Source: Thioclava nitratireducens | Lineage (GTDB): Bacteria > Pseudomonadota > Alphaproteobacteria > Rhodobacterales > Rhodobacteraceae | Reading direction: 5' to 3' | NCBI RefSeq assembly: GCF_001940525.2 | Contig: NZ_CP019437.1 | Span: 656,501-720,500, forward strand | Length of the DNA: 64,000 nucleotides | Shown: piece after piece, positions 54,365 through 63,718 of the stretch | Numbering within the stretch: position 1 is the first letter of the stretch | Layout: each line of letters starts with the position of its first letter | Made by a program: the position numbers and the translations under genes | The notes under the pieces: model-generated | Databases searched by the model: none | Seen by the model: the letters and a program-made list of their open reading frames with translations, nothing else | What the model was told of the DNA's origin: nothing

Positions 54365-54720
54365 GGTGTCTCTCCTAAGGTTTTGTCTCTGCCCCGCGGT
54401 CCCGGTTGGCGTCCGTGCCGGTTTCCGTCTCGCGGTATGGGGACATATGGCCTCCGGAACGTGGCGCGATTTGGGCGCATCGCAGGCGATTTCGCGAAAA
54501 TGGAAATTCAGGCTGACGCGAAATCTAACCCATTGTGAAATAAGGAAATAAAAATCCAAATTTTTTGGAACATTTGCATTTTGCGTCAGGATTCCGGTCA
54601 TCACACCGCGATTCGCGGGACCCAAAGGGGCGGATTTTCTGGAATTTTTTCAGGATTTCGGGGATAGTCGGGCCAAAGCGGCCCTTGAGAGCCGCGCGAG
54701 GCAGTGAGCAGGTGGCGCAG
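54365..54720. promoter_or_regulatory. Divergent 356-bp control region between pilin and transglycosylase genes
   Basis: No gene is seen in this stretch. The left part includes the pilin leader with a strong ribosome-binding site. Around 54530-54580 the composition turns very AT-rich. It contains the palindrome TCCAAATTTTTTGGA (54555-54569), a perfect 6-bp arm repeat about a 3-bp centre, which is a candidate operator. The right part feeds the transglycosylase gene. Confidence 0.45.
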
Positions 54721-55611
54721 ATGCGCAAGGTTTTCGCAGGGATTCTCTGCAGTGCGATGGTGGCCGTGGTCGCGCCCGTGGGGGCCGAGCCCGCAGCCCC
54801 CCTCTTCAAGAGCGTGAAGCCCAAGACGGTCAAACCGCCCGCGCCGGGCACCAAACGCTTCATCACCATCCAGATCGATCCCGAGGAACAGAAGCGCCAG
54901 CTTGCCGCGATGGCGAAGCAGCCCTGGGAGCCGGAAACGGCGCCTCCCGCGGACGACAGCGCGACGGGCGATGCTCCGGCCTCTACGCCGACGCCGCGCG
55001 TGCCGGCGCATTACGCGTGGTATTGGAACAAGGTCTCGCCGCGTCTGGGCGAGCGAGCGGGGCGGTTCGATCAGGCGATTTCCGCTCTTTCGCAAGGGCC
55101 GAAAGGTACGCGGGTGCGCGAGCCGCGGCTCAACGATCTGGCGAAGATCGCACGGGCGCATGGCACCGATATCCTGCGTTCGACCATCGGGACCGAGGTC
55201 TCGCCAGCGCTGGTGCTGGCGATGATCGCGGTGGAATCGGGCGGGCGGCATGACGCACAAAGCCATGCAGGGGCCGTGGGGCTGATGCAGCTGATCCCAG
55301 CGACCGCCGAGCGGTTCGACGTCGAAGACAGCAAGGACCCGGCGCAGAACATCGCGGGCGGGGTGAGCTATCTCGACTGGCTGATGAAGGAATTCGACCG
55401 CGATCCGCTGATGGTCATCGCCGCCTACAACGCGGGCGAGAACGCGGTGAAGCGCAATGACGGCGTGCCGCCCTATGCGGAGACGCGCGACTACGTGCCC
55501 AAGGTGCTGGCGGCGTGGAACGTGGCGCGGGGGCTCTGTGCGACGCGCCCGCAGCTGGTGAGCGACGGTTGCGTTTTCCGGGTCACCCAAATGGCAAAGA
55601 GCGGCCCCTGA
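54721..55611 (+). CDS. Lytic transglycosylase next to the tad locus
   Basis: The 296-aa product has a signal peptide (cleavage near GAEPAA), a proline/threonine-rich linker (about residues 60-95), and a C-terminal SLT domain: AMIAVESGGRHDAQSHAGAV with the catalytic glutamate, GLMQLIPATAERF and VIAAYNAGENAV. It stands alone on the plus strand between the pilin genes and the CoA-transferase. By position it may serve pilus passage through the wall, but it could equally be a general enzyme. Confidence 0.85.
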   Translation: MRKVFAGILCSAMVAVVAPVGAEPAAPLFKSVKPKTVKPPAPGTKRFITIQIDPEEQKRQLAAMAKQPWEPETAPPADDSATGDAPASTPTPRVPAHYAWYWNKVSPRLGERAGRFDQAISALSQGPKGTRVREPRLNDLAKIARAHGTDILRSTIGTEVSPALVLAMIAVESGGRHDAQSHAGAVGLMQLIPATAERFDVEDSKDPAQNIAGGVSYLDWLMKEFDRDPLMVIAAYNAGENAVKRNDGVPPYAETRDYVPKVLAAWNVARGLCATRPQLVSDGCVFRVTQMAKSGP

Positions 55612-55623
55612 AGGCCGCTCTTT
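55596..55623. terminator. Bidirectional hairpin terminator, transglycosylase/CoA-transferase
   Basis: Arms AAAGAGCGGCC (55596-55606) and GGCCGCTCTTT (55613-55623) are perfect, with a loop of six. It spans the transglycosylase stop codon and lies 24 bp beyond the convergent scoB stop, so it can serve both transcripts. Confidence 0.8.
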
Positions 55624-55646
55624 CCGTAACAAACCTATGGAGGCGA

Positions 55647-56276
55647 TCAGTTGACGATCGTCGCCTCGGTCGCTTCGCGGATCTCGTCCTCGGTGACGCC
55701 CTCGGCGCATTCGACGATCTTTAGCCCGCCCTCGACGACATCGAGGACACCGAGATTGGTGATGATGCGGTTGACGACGCCGGTGCCGGTCAGCGGCAGG
55801 GTGCATTCCTTCAGCAGTTTGCTGTCGCCATGCTTGTTGGTGTGATCCATTACGACGATGACGCGCTTCACGCCCGCCACGAGGTCCATCGCGCCGCCCA
55901 TGCCCTTCACCAGCTTGCCGGGGATCATCCAGTTCGCCAGATCGCCATTCTCGGCCACTTCCATCGCGCCGAGGATCGCCATCGCGATCTTGCCGCCACG
56001 GATCATCCCAAAGCTCATCGCGCTGTCGAAATAGACCGTGTTGGGCAGTTCGGTGATCGTCTGCTTGCCAGCGTTGATCAGGTCGGGATCCTCTTCGCCC
56101 TCATAGGGGAAGGGGCCCATGCCCAGCATGCCGTTCTCCGATTGCAGCGTGACGTGCACGCCCTCGGGGATGAAGTTCGGGACCAGCGTCGGGATGCCGA
56201 TTCCGAGGTTCACATAGGTGCCGTCTTCAAGCTCCTGCGCCGCGCGGGCGGCCATCTGATTTCTATCCCATGCCAT
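55647..56276 (-). CDS. scoB: 3-oxoacid CoA-transferase subunit B
   Basis: Subunit B of the heterodimeric CoA-transferase that uses succinyl-CoA or a similar donor to activate acetoacetate-type acids. The 209-aa product has [15 protein letters not shown] and the catalytic glutamate motif [12 protein letters not shown], plus [12 protein letters not shown]. It lies 3 bp after scoA. Donor and acceptor specificity cannot be read from the sequence. Confidence 0.92.
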   Translation of the reverse strand: MAWDRNQMAARAAQELEDGTYVNLGIGIPTLVPNFIPEGVHVTLQSENGMLGMGPFPYEGEEDPDLINAGKQTITELPNTVYFDSAMSFGMIRGGKIAMAILGAMEVAENGDLANWMIPGKLVKGMGGAMDLVAGVKRVIVVMDHTNKHGDSKLLKECTLPLTGTGVVNRIITNLGVLDVVEGGLKIVECAEGVTEDEIREATEATIVN

Positions 56277-56279
56277 GGG

Positions 56280-56984
56280 TCAGGCCTCCTTCTTTTCGCG
56301 GGTGGTGACTTTCTCGATGCGCTTCTCATGTTCCCCCTGGATCAGGCGGTGGACGTAGATGCCGGGCAGGTGGATGCAGTCAGGGTCGAGCGAGCCCACG
56401 GGCACGATCTCTTCGACTTCCATCACGCAGACCCTGCCGCACATCGCCGCCGGTGGGTTGAAGTTGCGGGCCGTCTTGCGGAACACAGCGTTGCCGGTCT
56501 CATCCGCTTTCCACGCCTTCACAATGGAGACGTCAGCGAAGATGCCCTCTTCGAGGATGTAGTGCTCGCCGTTGAACACCTTCACCTCTTTGCCTTCGGC
56601 GATCTGGGTGCCGTAGCCGGTCTTGGTGTAGAAGCCGGGGATGCCGTGGCCGGCGGCGCGCATGCGCTCTGCCAGAGTGCCCTGCGGGTTGAATTCCAGC
56701 TCGAGTTCGCCGCTCAGATACTGGCGCATGAACTCGGCGTTCTCGCCCACGTAAGACGACATCATCTTCTTGATCTGCTTCGTGTCGAGCAGCTTGCCGA
56801 GGCCGAACCCGTCCACGCCGCAATTGTTCGACGCGACGGTGATGTCCTTGACCTTGCTCTCGACCAGCGCGTCGATCAGCATTTCAGGGATGCCGCAGAG
56901 GCCGAAGCCGCCTGCCGCGATCAGCATTCCGTCGAAGAGAAGCCCGTCGAGAGCCTCCTTCGCGGAACCGTAAATCTTGTTCAT
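56280..56984 (-). CDS. scoA: 3-oxoacid CoA-transferase subunit A
   Basis: The 234-aa product has the CoA-transferase family I motif [15 protein letters not shown] (about residues 23-37), [15 protein letters not shown] and [16 protein letters not shown]. It is the first gene of the scoA-scoB pair, and the two together form the active enzyme in the cytoplasm. The gap to topA holds a dispersed repeat. Confidence 0.92.
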   Translation of the reverse strand: MNKIYGSAKEALDGLLFDGMLIAAGGFGLCGIPEMLIDALVESKVKDITVASNNCGVDGFGLGKLLDTKQIKKMMSSYVGENAEFMRQYLSGELELEFNPQGTLAERMRAAGHGIPGFYTKTGYGTQIAEGKEVKVFNGEHYILEEGIFADVSIVKAWKADETGNAVFRKTARNFNPPAAMCGRVCVMEVEEIVPVGSLDPDCIHLPGIYVHRLIQGEHEKRIEKVTTREKKEA

Positions 56985-57096
56985 GGATATCCTCCGCTCA
57001 TATGCGCGTGAAGATGACGCCGGGGCGGAGGGGAGTCAATTGCTGCGATGCGGCGAGGGTGGTGTGTTGGGTTCAACTTCGCGCGCGAGCGCGCCG

Positions 57097-57144
57097 GGAG
57101 GGGGCTCTGCCCCCGCGCTGTCGCGCTTCCCCGGGATATTTTTA
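57097..57144. repeat. Dispersed double-hairpin repeat, copy 2
   Basis: The copy has arms GGGGGC and GCCCCC around TCT, a second small stem (GCGC with GCGC around TGTC), and the box CCCCGGGATATTT. Compared with copy 1 at 25777 the first stem and the box are conserved, while the second stem has a different sequence yet still can pair. It lies between scoA and topA. Confidence 0.7.
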
Positions 57145-57169
57145 TAAAGACGACGTGGGCGCGGGCGCC

Positions 57170-59773
57170 TCACTCCTCGTCGGTCTTCTTGGCCGCCGTC
57201 TTTTTCGCCGCGGGTTTCTTCGCGGCGGTCTTCTTGGCGGCCGGTTTCTTGGCCGCAGGCTTCTTCGCGGTCGTTTTTTTAGGCGCGGCTTTCTTCTTCG
57301 TGCCGCCCTTCTTGGCCGCCTTCGCCTCGATCAGCGGAAGCGCGTCTTCGAGCGTAACGGCTTCCGGTTCAAGCTCTTTCGGCAGGGTCGCGTTGATCTT
57401 GCCCCATTTGACGTAGGGACCGTAGCGCCCCGGCATGACCGTGATCGGGCCGCCCTCGGGGTGTTCGCCCAACTCCTTGAGCGGTTTCGCGGCGGCACCG
57501 CGCCCGCCTTTGGCGGCTTTCTGGGCGATCACTTCCACGGCGCGGTTCATGCCGATGGTGAAGACCTCGTCCACTTCCGGCAGGTTCGCGTAGATCCGGC
57601 CTTTCTTAACGTAGGGCCCGTAGCGGCCGATCCCGGCTTCGACCAACTCGCCGTCCTCGGGGTGCGGGCCGATCTCGCGCGGCAGGCTCAAGAGCAGCAG
57701 CGCCTTTTCGAGGTCGATTTCTTCGGGTTTCCAACCCTTGGGCAGCGAAGCGCGAGGGGGTTTCGGCACATCCTCGGTCGGCTCGCCCTTCTGGACGTAA
57801 GGGCCGAAACGTCCGACACGCAGCGTGATCGCCTGCTCCTCGTCATAGCCCAGCACCTTGCCGTCGAGTGCCTGAACCTCATCGTCGCCATCGGGCGCCG
57901 ACAGAGGCCGGGTGAAACGACATTCGGGATAGTTGCCGCAGCCGATAAAGGCCCCGCCGGAGCGCGCGGTCTTCAGGTGCAGCTTGCCACTGCCGCAAAG
58001 CGGGCAGATGCGCGGGTCCGACCCGTCGGGGCGCGGCGGATAGAGATGCGGCGCCAGAACCTCGTCGATCTTGTCGAGCACTTCCGAGATCCGCAGCTCC
58101 GACGTCTCTTCCAACGCTGCCGAGAAATCGCGCCAGAAGCGCTTGAGCACTTCCTTATAGTCGCGATCGCCTGCGGAGATATCGTCGAGCTGATCTTCCA
58201 GATCGGCGGTGAAATCGTATTCCACGTAGCGCTTGAAGTAGTTCGACAGGAAGGCCGTCACCAAGCGCCCGGTATCTTCCGGGATCAGGCGGTTCTTGTC
58301 CTTGCGGACATAGCCGCGATCCTGAATCGTCGTGACAATCGAGGCATAGGTGGAGGGGCGCCCGATGCCGAGCTCTTCCATCCGCTTGACCAAGGTCGCC
58401 TCGGTGTAGCGCGGCGGCGGTTGGGTGAAGTGCTGCTCGGGCGTGATGTCGCCCTTCTTCGCCTCTTCGCCCTCGTGGATCTGCGGCAGACGGTTGCTGT
58501 CCTCGCCCTCATCGTCGTCGCGGCCCTGATCGTAGACTTTCAGGAAGCCGTCGAACACAACGACGGAGCCGGTCGCGCGCAGTTCCACCTGTTCGTCGCC
58601 GGAGCCGACGAGAACGGTCGTCCGCTCGAACCGGGCCGCTTCCATCTGCGACGCGATCGTGCGTTTCCAGATCAGATCATACAGCTTCCACTGATCGTCG
58701 GAGAGCTTCAGCTTGTCGGGCGATTTCGACATATCCGTGGGGCGGATACATTCGTGCGCTTCCTGCGCGTTCTTCGCCTTGTTCTTGTACATGCGCGGGC
58801 TTTTCGGGACGTAGCTGTCGCCGAACTTGTCCTTGATCGCATCGCGCGCCTGCATCACCGCCTCGGGGGCCATGTCGATGCCGTCGGTCCGCATATAGGT
58901 GATGTGCCCCGCCTCGTAGAGACGCTGCGCCGCCGACATCGTGGCGCGCGCACCGAAGCCGAACTTGCGGCTGGCTTCCTGCTGCAGCGTCGAGGTCATG
59001 AAGGGCGGGTAGGGGTTGCGGTTGGCGGGCTTCGCCTCGACCGAGGTCACACTGAGATCGCGCGAGGTGATCGCCTGCACCGCCATCTCGGCTGCGGTCT
59101 CGTTCTCGAGGTCATATTTCTCGAGCTTCTTGCCGCCGAGAACCGACAGGCGCGCTTCGTATTCCTGACCGCGCGGCGTCGTCAGGATCACCTTCACCGT
59201 CCAGTATTCACGCGGTTTGAAGGCTTCGATCTCCATCTCGCGCTCGACGATGAGGCGCAGGCAAACCGACTGGACACGGCCCGCCGATTTCGCGCCAGGC
59301 AGCTTGCGCCAGAGAACCGGCGAGAGGTTGAAGCCCACGAGGTAATCGAGTGCGCGGCGGGCGAGATAGGCCTCCACCAGCGGGGCATCGACATCGCGCG
59401 GATGCTTCATCGCTTCTTGGATTGCGGTCTTGGTGATCGCGTTGAAGGTGACGCGGGAGACGTTCTTGCCCTTGAGCTTCTTCTCCAGCGCTTCCTGCAG
59501 GTGCCACGAGATGGCTTCGCCTTCGCGATCGGGGTCGGTTGCGAGGATCAGCGTGTCGTCATCTTTCAGCGCGTCGGTGATCGCCTTGATGTGCTTTTTC
59601 GAGTCGCTAGCGACTTCCCATTTCATCTCGAAATCGTGCTCGGGATCGACCGAACCGTCTTTCGGAGGCAGATCGCGGACGTGACCGAAGGAGGCAAGAA
59701 CGGTGTAATCGGACCCTAGATACTTGTTGATCGTCTTGGCCTTGGCAGGGGATTCGACGACGACAACGGCCAT
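57170..59773 (-). CDS. topA: DNA topoisomerase I with a lysine/alanine-rich tail
   Basis: TopA relaxes negative supercoils. From the ATG at 59773 (GAGGA 5 bp upstream) the 867-aa product has a Toprim domain (VVVESPAKAKTI, TDPDREGEAISWHL with D80, D82 and E84), the active-site tyrosine in HITYMRTDGIDM (Tyr293), a C4 zinc finger (CPLCGSGKLHL...CGNYPEC) and several RxGxYVKxG topoisomerase C-terminal repeats. It ends in about 45 residues of KKTAAKKPA-type repeats, a histone H1-like tail expected to raise DNA affinity. dprA lies just upstream. Confidence 0.96.
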   Translation of the reverse strand: MAVVVVESPAKAKTINKYLGSDYTVLASFGHVRDLPPKDGSVDPEHDFEMKWEVASDSKKHIKAITDALKDDDTLILATDPDREGEAISWHLQEALEKKLKGKNVSRVTFNAITKTAIQEAMKHPRDVDAPLVEAYLARRALDYLVGFNLSPVLWRKLPGAKSAGRVQSVCLRLIVEREMEIEAFKPREYWTVKVILTTPRGQEYEARLSVLGGKKLEKYDLENETAAEMAVQAITSRDLSVTSVEAKPANRNPYPPFMTSTLQQEASRKFGFGARATMSAAQRLYEAGHITYMRTDGIDMAPEAVMQARDAIKDKFGDSYVPKSPRMYKNKAKNAQEAHECIRPTDMSKSPDKLKLSDDQWKLYDLIWKRTIASQMEAARFERTTVLVGSGDEQVELRATGSVVVFDGFLKVYDQGRDDDEGEDSNRLPQIHEGEEAKKGDITPEQHFTQPPPRYTEATLVKRMEELGIGRPSTYASIVTTIQDRGYVRKDKNRLIPEDTGRLVTAFLSNYFKRYVEYDFTADLEDQLDDISAGDRDYKEVLKRFWRDFSAALEETSELRISEVLDKIDEVLAPHLYPPRPDGSDPRICPLCGSGKLHLKTARSGGAFIGCGNYPECRFTRPLSAPDGDDEVQALDGKVLGYDEEQAITLRVGRFGPYVQKGEPTEDVPKPPRASLPKGWKPEEIDLEKALLLLSLPREIGPHPEDGELVEAGIGRYGPYVKKGRIYANLPEVDEVFTIGMNRAVEVIAQKAAKGGRGAAAKPLKELGEHPEGGPITVMPGRYGPYVKWGKINATLPKELEPEAVTLEDALPLIEAKAAKKGGTKKKAAPKKTTAKKPAAKKPAAKKTAAKKPAAKKTAAKKTDEE

Positions 59774-59874
59774 AAGGTCCTCACTATTCAGCGCTAAAGG
59801 GTCTGGGCGCGGAACATGTGGGGGTTTGGTGGGGATTGTCAATGCACCCTGGCGCTGAGGAAATCCCGCAGGCC

Positions 59875-61014
59875 TTAAACCGGGCGGCTGATCAGCCCGC
59901 CGCGATGGCGCTCTATTCGGCCCTCGATTTCGAGTGCGGTGAGGGCCTGTGAAAAGGCCGCCGCCGGCACGTCGAGATCGCGGATCACCTGATCCTCGGC
60001 GGTGGGGGAGGGGCCGAGCCGTTCGAGGATCTTCGTGCCCAGATCGGCAGGTTCCGGAGCTGGCTTTCCGGACGAACGCCGGGGGCTGGGTTCGGGTGCG
60101 GTCCGGGCGACGGTCGCTCTCCGCGCATTGAGCGCGGCCAGCACGTCCTCGGGCCCGCGCACCAATGTCGCGCCGTCGCGGAGCAGCGCGTTGCAGCCGC
60201 CCGCGCGCCCGTCCATCGGGTGTCCCGGGACGGCCATTACCTCGCGCCCCTGATCGAGCGCATCGCGCGCGGTGATCAGGCTGCCGGATTTCAGGGCCGC
60301 TTCGACCACGACGACGCCGGCGCTGAGCCCCGAGATAATCCGGTTGCGCGCAGGGAAGTGGCGCGCCTGCGGCTGCGTGCCGGGCGGGGCTTCGGTCAGC
60401 CGCAGCCCGGTCTCCGCGATCTGTCGGGCAAGCGTCGTGTTCTCCTGCGGGTAGATCACGTCGATTCCACCCGCCTGCACCGCGATCGTCCCGGTGAGCA
60501 GGGCGGCCTCATGGGCGGCGGCATCGATCCCGCGCGCCAGCCCGGAGACCACGCAGATGCCCGCCTCGCCCAGACCTTCGCTCAACCGCTTCGCCATGCG
60601 CAGCCCCAGCGAGGACGCGTTGCGCGCACCGACTAGCGCGATCATCGGGCGGGTGAGCAGCTCCGGCTGGCCAAGCGCCCAGAGCACGGGTGGCGCATCG
60701 TCGATCTGCGCAAGCGCGGGGGGATAGTCAGGCCCTCCATGAATCAGGAGCAGCGCCCCTGCGGCCTTGCCCGCCTTGATCTCTGCGCGGGCCTGTTTCT
60801 CGGGGAAAGGGGTGTAATCGGTGACGCCCGCCGCGCGTGCGACCTCTGGCAGGGCCGCGAGCGCTGCCGTCGCGGAGCCATGTTCGCCGATCAATCTGTG
60901 GAAAGTTGTGGGCCCGACACGTCGGGAGCGAATGAGGCGAAGAGCAGATAGTTCGTCTTCTTCCGTGGTGGGTGGGGTGAAGGGGGTGGGGTAAGAAAAC
61001 AAATCTGTTTCCAT
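59875..61014 (-). CDS. dprA: DNA processing protein DprA
   Basis: DprA binds incoming single-stranded DNA and loads RecA in natural transformation. The 379-aa product has a helical N-terminal region, the Rossmann-like DprA domain (ALVGARNASSLGLRMAKRLSEGL, VVSGLARGIDAAAHEAAL, AVQAGGIDVIYPQEN, RNRIISGLSAGVVVVEA) and a C-terminal winged-helix-like DprA_WH domain. Only this one competence-related gene is in the window. It is upstream of topA, a common pairing. Confidence 0.94.
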   Translation of the reverse strand: METDLFSYPTPFTPPTTEEDELSALRLIRSRRVGPTTFHRLIGEHGSATAALAALPEVARAAGVTDYTPFPEKQARAEIKAGKAAGALLLIHGGPDYPPALAQIDDAPPVLWALGQPELLTRPMIALVGARNASSLGLRMAKRLSEGLGEAGICVVSGLARGIDAAAHEAALLTGTIAVQAGGIDVIYPQENTTLARQIAETGLRLTEAPPGTQPQARHFPARNRIISGLSAGVVVVEAALKSGSLITARDALDQGREVMAVPGHPMDGRAGGCNALLRDGATLVRGPEDVLAALNARRATVARTAPEPSPRRSSGKPAPEPADLGTKILERLGPSPTAEDQVIRDLDVPAAAFSQALTALEIEGRIERHRGGLISRPV

Positions 61015-61162
61015 CCGGCCCTCCGCCTCAATCGCCCACCCTTCTTGCCGTGTTATTCTTAATAAGTTGTTACCAAAACTCGGTGTGCGCGGCGTTTGGA
61101 AGGAATTTTCTGCGTTTTGACTGCAAATTTTCGGCGTCGCCGATTTGTAGCTTCTGATCGCG

Positions 61163-61196
61163 CGGGCGAAGCGGTCTTCATGGACCGTTCCGCCCG
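61163..61196 (-). terminator. Stem-loop downstream of tldD
   Basis: CGGGCGAAGCGGTC (61163-61176) and GACCGTTCCGCCCG (61183-61196) pair apart from two positions, one of which is a G-U pair in the minus-strand RNA. No T run follows, so it may protect or process the tldD transcript and not terminate it alone. It lies 17 bp beyond the tldD stop, in the gap before dprA. Confidence 0.5.
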
Positions 61197-61212
61197 TATC
61201 TGTCGGAAACGA

Positions 61213-62637
61213 TTACGCCGCCGAGCCGCCCACCGTGAGGCCGCCGATCATCAGGGTCGGCTGGCCGACGCCGACCGGTACCCATTGCCCCGCCTTGCCG
61301 CAATTGCCGATGCCGGGGTCGAGGGCGAGGTCGTTGCCGATGGCGCGGATATGCTGCATCGCGGTCGGCCCGTCGCCGATCAGCGTCGCACCTCTTACTG
61401 GTGCGCCTACGACACCGTTCTTCACGCGATAGGCTTCGGTGCAGTTGAAGACGAACTTGCCATTGGTGATGTCGACCTGACCGCCGCCGAAGCCGACCGC
61501 ATAGATGCCGTCCTTCAGATCGGCGAGGATCTCGCCCGGATCGGCATCGCCGCCGAGCATATAAGTATTGGTCATCCGCGGCATCGGGGCATGGGCGAAG
61601 CTCTCGCGCCGCCCGTTGCCGGTGGCCTCGACGCCCATCAGCCGCGCGTTCTGGCGGTCCTGCATGTAGCCTACGAGCACGCCGTCCTCGATCAGCACGT
61701 TCTTGCCCGAGGGCGTGCCCTCGTCGTCGATCGTGATCGAACCGCGCCGATCGGGGATCGTGCCGTCATCAAGCACGGTGACCCCTTTCGCGGCGACCTG
61801 CTGGCCCATCAGCCCGGCGAAGGCCGAAGATTTCTTGCGGTTGAAGTCGCCTTCCAACCCGTGCCCGACTGCTTCGTGCAACAGCACACCCGGCCAGCCC
61901 GGACCAAGCACGACGTCCATCACCCCGGCGGGCGCGGGCTCGGCGCGCAGGTTCACCAGCGCAATCCGCAGCGCCTCACGCGCGACGGGTTGCCAATGCG
62001 CGGGTTCGATCAGGCCCGACAGTCCGAAGCGTCCGCCGCCGCCATGACCGCCGGACTCGCGCCTCCCGTTCTCTTCCACGATCACCGAGATGTTGATCCG
62101 CGCCATCGGGCGGATATCCGAGACCAACCCGCCCTCGGGCCGAAGAATGAAGACCTCCTGCAGGCTCGCCGCCATCGAGGCCGAGACCTGCACGACGCGC
62201 GGGTCGAGGTCGCGGGCGAAGGCGTCGATCTCGCGCAGTATGTCGATCTTCGCCGCGAAGGGCGTGTCGGAGACCGGATCGGTATCACTATATAGATGCA
62301 GGTTCGTGCCTTTGGGCGGAGGCGCCATCGTGCCGCCGCCGTCGCCCACGGCCAGCCGCGCAGTTTCGGTCGCCCGCTTCAGCGCGGCTTCGGAAATCTC
62401 GGTCGAATGGGCATAGCCCGCGACATCGCCCTTCACCGCCCGCAGGCCGAATCCTTCGGAGGCGTCGTAAGAGGCGGTCTTGACCCGCCCGTCATCGAAC
62501 ACGAGCGCCTCGGATCGGCGCTGTTCTAGAAACAACTCGCCATCCTCGGCCCCCGCGGTCGCCTCGCGCAGCAATTGCAGGGCGCGGTCCTTGTCGAGCT
62601 TGTCCTCGAATGGCGCGAAACGGTCGGGCTGGGTCAT
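61213..62637 (-). CDS. tldD: TldD metalloprotease
   Basis: TldD is the zinc protease subunit of TldD/TldE, which processes modified peptides and acts on unfolded peptides. From the ATG at 62637 (GAGGAGAG upstream) the 474-aa product has ETARLAVGDGG, the metal motif HEAVGH (LLHEAVGHGLEGDFN), SGKNVLIEDGVLVGYMQDR and the glycine-rich C-terminal region. TldE is not in the window. A long in-frame upstream extension to beyond 63500 runs through a region with no conservation and is not part of the gene. Confidence 0.94.
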   Translation of the reverse strand: MTQPDRFAPFEDKLDKDRALQLLREATAGAEDGELFLEQRRSEALVFDDGRVKTASYDASEGFGLRAVKGDVAGYAHSTEISEAALKRATETARLAVGDGGGTMAPPPKGTNLHLYSDTDPVSDTPFAAKIDILREIDAFARDLDPRVVQVSASMAASLQEVFILRPEGGLVSDIRPMARINISVIVEENGRRESGGHGGGGRFGLSGLIEPAHWQPVAREALRIALVNLRAEPAPAGVMDVVLGPGWPGVLLHEAVGHGLEGDFNRKKSSAFAGLMGQQVAAKGVTVLDDGTIPDRRGSITIDDEGTPSGKNVLIEDGVLVGYMQDRQNARLMGVEATGNGRRESFAHAPMPRMTNTYMLGGDADPGEILADLKDGIYAVGFGGGQVDITNGKFVFNCTEAYRVKNGVVGAPVRGATLIGDGPTAMQHIRAIGNDLALDPGIGNCGKAGQWVPVGVGQPTLMIGGLTVGGSAA

Positions 62638-62796
62638 CGTCTCTCCTCGGATAGCGATCAAAATTGCCAAAATGTCGCAGCTTTTGCTTGCGCCATCCTC
62701 CCAATATGATTTTAAAGTGAGAACACGCAACGGTGAACGGTTTGGGAGAGCCGGACGCCGTCGGGCGGCAGGGAGAAACGCCGCCAAAAGGGAGAC

Positions 62797-63684
62797 ATGG
62801 GACTTATGCGCTTTGCAAGCAAGGGCCGCGGTATCGCGGCCGCTGTCACGTCGGCTGTTCTGTCGACGCTCGTCGCCGGGCAGGCCTCGGCTCAGGACAT
62901 GATCAAGGGGCTGCCGGTAATCGGTAAGCCGCATCTGGGCGGGACGGGGTTCCAGCCAGCGTCGTCCAACCTCGCGGAAGACCAGCAATGGCTCGACCAT
63001 ATGCTTTTGGTCATCATCGCCGCGATCTGCGTTCTGGTCTTCGCCCTGATCATCTATTCGCTGCTGCGCTTCAACAGCCGCGCCAACCCGACGCCGCGCA
63101 GCTTCACCCATAACACGCCTCTCGAGATCACCTGGACCTTCGTGCCGATCGTGATCCTCGTGGCGATCGGGGCCTTCTCGTTGCCCGCGCTGTGGAACCA
63201 GCAGGAAATTCCCGAGGGCGACATCACCGTGAAGGTCACCGGTTACCAGTGGTACTGGGGCTACGAATACCCCGATGAGGGCATTTCGTTCGATTCGCTT
63301 CTGCTCGCGAAGGAAGACCTCGAAGAGCATGGCTATGCACCTGACGAATACCTGCTGGCAGCTGACAACGCGATGGTGGTGCCGAAAGGCAAGACGATCG
63401 TCGTGCAAGTCACTGGCGCGGACGTGATTCACAGCTGGACCGTGCCGGCCTTCGCGGTGAAGCAGGACGCCGTGCCGGGCCGGATCGCGCAATTGTGGTT
63501 TAAGGCCGATCAAGAAGGTGTGTATTTCGGCCAGTGTTCGGAGCTTTGCGGCACCAACCACGCTTACATGCCCATTGTGGTCAAAGTTGTCTCACCGGAA
63601 GTTTACGCTAACTGGCTCGAGCGTGCGAAGAATGACTTCGCCTCGGTCGAGACGGATGGGGCGGTTCGGGTCGCACAGAACTGA
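62797..63684 (+). CDS. ctaC: Cytochrome c oxidase subunit II
   Basis: The subunit accepts electrons from cytochrome c via the dinuclear CuA site. The 295-aa product has a signal peptide (cleavage near ASAQD, residue ~32), two membrane helices (about 70-91 and 113-131), the aromatic [11 protein letters not shown] stretch, and CuA ligands His212, Cys247, Glu249, Cys251, His255 and Met258 ([12 protein letters not shown]). GGGAG is very close to ATG 62797 and 11 bp from a second ATG at 62806, so the true start may be either. Confidence 0.96.
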   Translation: MGLMRFASKGRGIAAAVTSAVLSTLVAGQASAQDMIKGLPVIGKPHLGGTGFQPASSNLAEDQQWLDHMLLVIIAAICVLVFALIIYSLLRFNSRANPTPRSFTHNTPLEITWTFVPIVILVAIGAFSLPALWNQQEIPEGDITVKVTGYQWYWGYEYPDEGISFDSLLLAKEDLEEHGYAPDEYLLAADNAMVVPKGKTIVVQVTGADVIHSWTVPAFAVKQDAVPGRIAQLWFKADQEGVYFGQCSELCGTNHAYMPIVVKVVSPEVYANWLERAKNDFASVETDGAVRVAQN

Positions 63685-63718
63685 ATACATCGTGCGATAA
63701 CACCCGAGGAACGCTTTC

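Noticed and set aside
57175..57310. Tandem repeat array or CRISPR-like repeats
   Set aside because: The repeats are in-frame codons for the lysine/alanine tail of TopA, with no spacers.
57002..59719. A 905-codon open frame antisense to topA
   Set aside because: It is arginine/leucine/histidine-rich shadow coding typical of GC-rich DNA, has no recognisable domain, and the opposite strand carries a clear TopA.
62638..63561. TldD extended upstream through antisense of ctaC
   Set aside because: The extension is a shadow of ctaC and the gap before it. The ATG at 62637 has GAGGAGAG and matches family length.
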